In this document: in pieces, positions 61,737 to 64,000 of the stretch | Numbering within the stretch: the stretch's first letter is position 1 | Layout: each line of letters opens with the position of its first letter | Assembly (NCBI GenBank): GCA_903877135.1 | Contig: CAIRCN010000006.1 | Location: forward strand, 124,001 to 188,000 | Length of the DNA stretch: 64,000 nt | Direction: 5' to 3' | From: an uncultured Opitutia bacterium | Lineage (GTDB): Bacteria; Verrucomicrobiota; Verrucomicrobiia; Opitutales; Opitutaceae | Program-made: the position numbers and the translations under genes | Notes under the pieces: generated by a model | What the model saw: only the letters and a program-made list of their open reading frames with translations | Database searches by the model: none | What the model was told of the DNA's origin: nothing

Positions 61737-62498
61737 ATGGCCCGTCAGCTTCGTTTTATCGCCCTTTTGCTGTTCGCGACGGGTATTGGCACGACTTGGC
61801 TTTTCTGGGTCAGTGAACACGGCCGCAACCCGCACATCGTCGGCTTTGGCGATGTGCTCTGGTGGTGGTTCGTCAGCTCCACGACCGTCGGTTACGGCGA
61901 CATCGCCCCGATCACCACTGCGGGCCGGCTCGCCGGCGTGGTCACCATCATCGTCGGCATTTACAGCTACACCAACTTCATTGCCATCACGGCTGATTCG
62001 CTGCACGGCATGACCAACCAAAAGCGGCTCGGCACTGCGCAAGTCAACGCCCGCGACCACATCATCATCTGCGAATACACCGCCTTTGCCGACGAGCTCA
62101 TCCAGATCCTGCCGCACTATCCCGAACTGGCGCGGCGCAGCGTGGTAATCGTGACCGACCTCGTGCAGGTGCAGCCCTACCCGGAACATTATTTCGTCCG
62201 CGGCGTGCCCATCAGCCCCACTTTCCTCCGGCAGGCCAGCGTCGCTGACGCCGCTTTGATCTTCGTCTTTGCCAATGTGCGTTTCGTGGACCCGGACCTG
62301 AAAACGCTCCACACGGTCTCCCGCATCCGCCAGCTCAACCCGCGCGCGACCATCTACGCCGAGCTGGCCAACCCCGATCTCGACCTGGCGCGGCACCTCG
62401 GGGCCGGCGTCGTGATACTCCCCAGCCGCGTCCTCCTCGAATCCGTGCTGAAACACCGGCAACTCGACCTGTCGGCCTATTTCGCCCGCTCCGCCTGA
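61737..62498 (+). CDS. Two-TM potassium channel with RCK/TrkA-N domain
   Basis: 253 aa from the ATG at 61737. TM1 is FIALLLFATGIGTTWLFWV, the pore helix and selectivity filter read WFVSSTTVGYGDIAP, and TM2 is LAGVVTIIVGIYSYTNFIAI. The cytoplasmic part (from about residue 95) is a TrkA-N/RCK Rossmann fold (HIIICEYTAFADELIQIL). This is the MthK/KtrAB-like channel arrangement. It gates K+ in response to nucleotides or Ca2+ in relatives. Earlier in-frame starts lack the conserved first helix. Confidence 0.9.
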   Translation: MARQLRFIALLLFATGIGTTWLFWVSEHGRNPHIVGFGDVLWWWFVSSTTVGYGDIAPITTAGRLAGVVTIIVGIYSYTNFIAITADSLHGMTNQKRLGTAQVNARDHIIICEYTAFADELIQILPHYPELARRSVVIVTDLVQVQPYPEHYFVRGVPISPTFLRQASVADAALIFVFANVRFVDPDLKTLHTVSRIRQLNPRATIYAELANPDLDLARHLGAGVVILPSRVLLESVLKHRQLDLSAYFARSA

Positions 62499-63051
62499 CC
62501 GGGGCATTATTGGTGCAATGTTTGCCTGTCGGAAGAGCAGCCTAGCCGCTCTGCGCTAGTTTAGGCAGATAGACGGGCAGGCTGTTTTGAAGATATAGCC
62601 AAAAACTTCGGGTAGAGCGCACCAGCGTCATGCGCGATGGATTTCACCCTGAAGTTTGGGCCGTTGTCGATGTAGGTCATCGCGCCGAAAAATACCGAAC
62701 CGAGGCTTACACTTATGACGTAGAGCGAATGCAGTGCGAGGAGCGATGGCGTGTCGGGCGCGCCACAGGTCGCCTGAGCCAGCTAGAAGAAATTTGCGGA
62801 GGTCGGAGCGTTGTGGGGGACCGACGAAAGCGCAGCGCGCGCGATGTAGCCCTGTGGAGAGGCGGAGATACGGCTTGGCGGAGGTGGATAAGTCGATCGT
62901 GTCGCGGAGATGAAACGCGGACTGGCGACCAGCCATGGTCGCTGAAGATTGCGAGACGCTTACTACCTGTAAGCGCGGATTTCGTGGCGATATGTTTGCC
63001 GGTGGTGCACGTCGAGCTTGTGGCAAGGGAAAAATTTTCCAGCATGCCCGC
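62499..63051. other. 553-bp region without a recognisable gene
   Basis: Open frames exist on both strands (for instance 62630-63121 rightward) but their translations are Arg/Cys-rich and without motif or family resemblance. Base composition is a little lower in GC than the neighbours. No tRNA, long repeat or strong hairpin was seen. It presumably holds the promoter of the following gene and may contain decayed sequence. Confidence 0.4.
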
Positions 63052-63894
63052 GTGTTCGGTGCTTCGACCCCACTCCCGCGATCCGCTTTTCTGCTGCTGG
63101 CCGGCTGGCTGTGGCTGGTGAGGACAGTTTGGGCGCATGAGCCGGATCTGACGCAGGTTTGGAAGAATCTGGCGGACAGCCAGAACACGACCGCGCAGGC
63201 GATGCTCGCCTCATTGCCTCCCGATGGGAGTCGCGCGCGTTTGCTCGCCACGGCGGTGGTGCAAATGGCGCACCAGCCGGTCACCGAGGAGATGTTGCGT
63301 TCGGCCGAGGCCGATCTTGTGGTCGTGGCGCAGGGCGACGACGAGGTGGCGGCGCTGGCGGGTTATCTGCGGGCGCGCCTGTATCAGGTGCATTTCCAAA
63401 AAACGGATTACACGCGCGCAGCCGAACTCTACCGCGAGCTGGCGCGGCGGCAGCCGCAGAACCACTGGGCGCGGCTCGGGCTGATGAAGCTCGGCCTGCT
63501 CACGCTTTTCGCTCTGCCCGAGCCGGCGGAGCCCGTGGCGCGGTTGCGGGCGGTGGAGGCGCTGCTGCCGGCGATCGCCGAGCCGGCCTTGCAGCGCGAC
63601 CTGAACCTGCAGCTTGGGCGTGCGGCGGTGCTTTACGAGCGGCCGGTCGAGGAGACGCTGGTTTACCTGAAGGCGGTGGACCGCGTGGGCGGACTCGTCG
63701 GGTTGGTGGCGGAGGATCTGGTTTCCCAGCTCGGCGAGCTGTCGCTGCGCGCCGGGCGGCCGGCGGATGCGAAGGTGTATTTTCAACGGTTCCTGCGCGA
63801 TTTTCCGACGAACAACCGTAGCTTCAATGTCGAGCAAAAGCTCGCGCGGATCGCCGAGCGGGAGCACGCGGCGGGGCAGGGAGGCGGCCCATGA
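63052..63894 (+). CDS. Exported tetratricopeptide-like hypothetical protein
   Basis: 280 aa from a GTG at 63052, which places a signal peptide (RSAFLLLAGWLWLVRTVWAHEPD) at the N-terminus; the start is uncertain, with upstream in-frame codons possible. The rest is a run of helical pairs, rich in Ala/Leu/Arg with TPR-like spacing (DYTRAAELYRELARRQPQNHWARLGLMKL, GRPADAKVYFQRFLRDFPTNNRSFNVEQKLARI). The function is unknown. The following gene overlaps its stop by 4 bp, so both probably form part of one envelope system. Confidence 0.65.
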   Translation: MFGASTPLPRSAFLLLAGWLWLVRTVWAHEPDLTQVWKNLADSQNTTAQAMLASLPPDGSRARLLATAVVQMAHQPVTEEMLRSAEADLVVVAQGDDEVAALAGYLRARLYQVHFQKTDYTRAAELYRELARRQPQNHWARLGLMKLGLLTLFALPEPAEPVARLRAVEALLPAIAEPALQRDLNLQLGRAAVLYERPVEETLVYLKAVDRVGGLVGLVAEDLVSQLGELSLRAGRPADAKVYFQRFLRDFPTNNRSFNVEQKLARIAEREHAAGQGGGP

Positions 63895-64000
63895 ACCGGC
63901 GCGTGCGTGTGCTGCCGCTCGGGCTGTGGCTGCTCGGGCTGGGCTACGTCGTCTGCGTGGCGTGGGTGCTCACGCATGGCGCGCCGGTGCTGCCGGGCCG
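63891..64000 (+). CDS. N-terminus of a membrane protein (3' end outside window)
   Basis: The first 36 codons start at an ATG that overlaps the previous stop (ATGA). The visible sequence MNRRVRVLPLGLWLLGLGYV continues into a hydrophobic helix (VVCVAWVLTHG), indicating a signal anchor. It is truncated by the window edge; the function cannot be judged. Coupling to the TPR-like protein suggests they act together. Confidence 0.6.
   Translation, partial: MNRRVRVLPLGLWLLGLGYVVCVAWVLTHGAPVLPG

Overview
The window is GC-rich chromosomal DNA with bacterial gene organisation. Tightly packed operons, ATGA/GTGA stop-start overlaps, an expanded corrinoid methyltransferase cluster, a heparinase-like lyase and phytanoyl-CoA dioxygenase and amidohydrolase genes together suggest a Verrucomicrobiota bacterium, most likely Opitutales-like. 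This is inferred from gene content; there is no rRNA marker in the window.

Layout. Positions 1-6.4 kb hold a polysaccharide-processing pair (a carbohydrate-binding C-terminus and a heparinase/alginate-lyase-like enzyme), a Tat-exported DUF362 protein paired with a membrane polyferredoxin that looks like a NapH-NapG fusion, and an amidohydrolase. At 6.55-6.90 kb is a complete tmRNA gene. Directly behind it lies a low-GC mobile-element graveyard (about 6.9-10.2 kb). It contains Tn7/CAST-end-like repeats around a TniQ-like ORF, a second array of GGCCAACTT repeats, a two-gene nucleotidyltransferase/partner module, and a non-coding stretch with a third repeat family. Positions 10.3-19.6 kb are housekeeping: an orphan ABC-2 ATPase, a HAD phosphatase, surE, a methyltransferase, an isolated divergent methylmalonyl-CoA mutase small-subunit-like gene preceded by a possible cobalamin-riboswitch-like leader, DUF2127, pnp and rpsO, and a DciA-like gene. 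Positions 19.6-26.6 kb are a surface-glycan block (FkbM methyltransferase, three GT2, one GT9, a SAM methyltransferase and an MsbA-like exporter). Positions 26.6-32 kb hold oppC/oppB permeases, a phytanoyl-CoA dioxygenase, an epimerase and a secreted TPR protein. Positions 32.2-36.7 kb are a phosphorelay operon (hybrid histidine kinase, CheY-like regulator, REC-adenylate cyclase).

The centrepiece is 36.9-56.1 kb. It holds twelve different uroporphyrinogen-decarboxylase (URO-D/MtaA/CmuA) superfamily genes, one corrinoid (B12-binding) protein, one RACE-type corrinoid reactivator, one stand-alone homocysteine S-methyltransferase and one homocysteine S-methyltransferase-MetF fusion, followed by a 3' remnant of formate-tetrahydrofolate ligase and a ferredoxin-NADP reductase-like gene. 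RACE and the corrinoid protein are divergently transcribed from one 268-bp region. I infer a multi-substrate corrinoid demethylation (or methyl-transfer) system: many methyltransferases load one corrinoid protein, RACE repairs oxidised cobalt, and methyl groups leave through homocysteine and/or tetrahydrofolate. Only three of the twelve paralogues retain an HxC zinc motif. The others carry DTDG, HSDG, HTDG or GCCE variants, so their substrates are unknown.

Positions 57.3-64 kb carry a TfoX-like hypothetical, a ParA gene with two unknown partners but no ParB, trpB without trpA beside it, a two-TM potassium channel with an RCK domain, a 550-bp stretch with no recognisable gene, and a secreted repeat-like protein followed by a truncated membrane-protein gene at the window edge.
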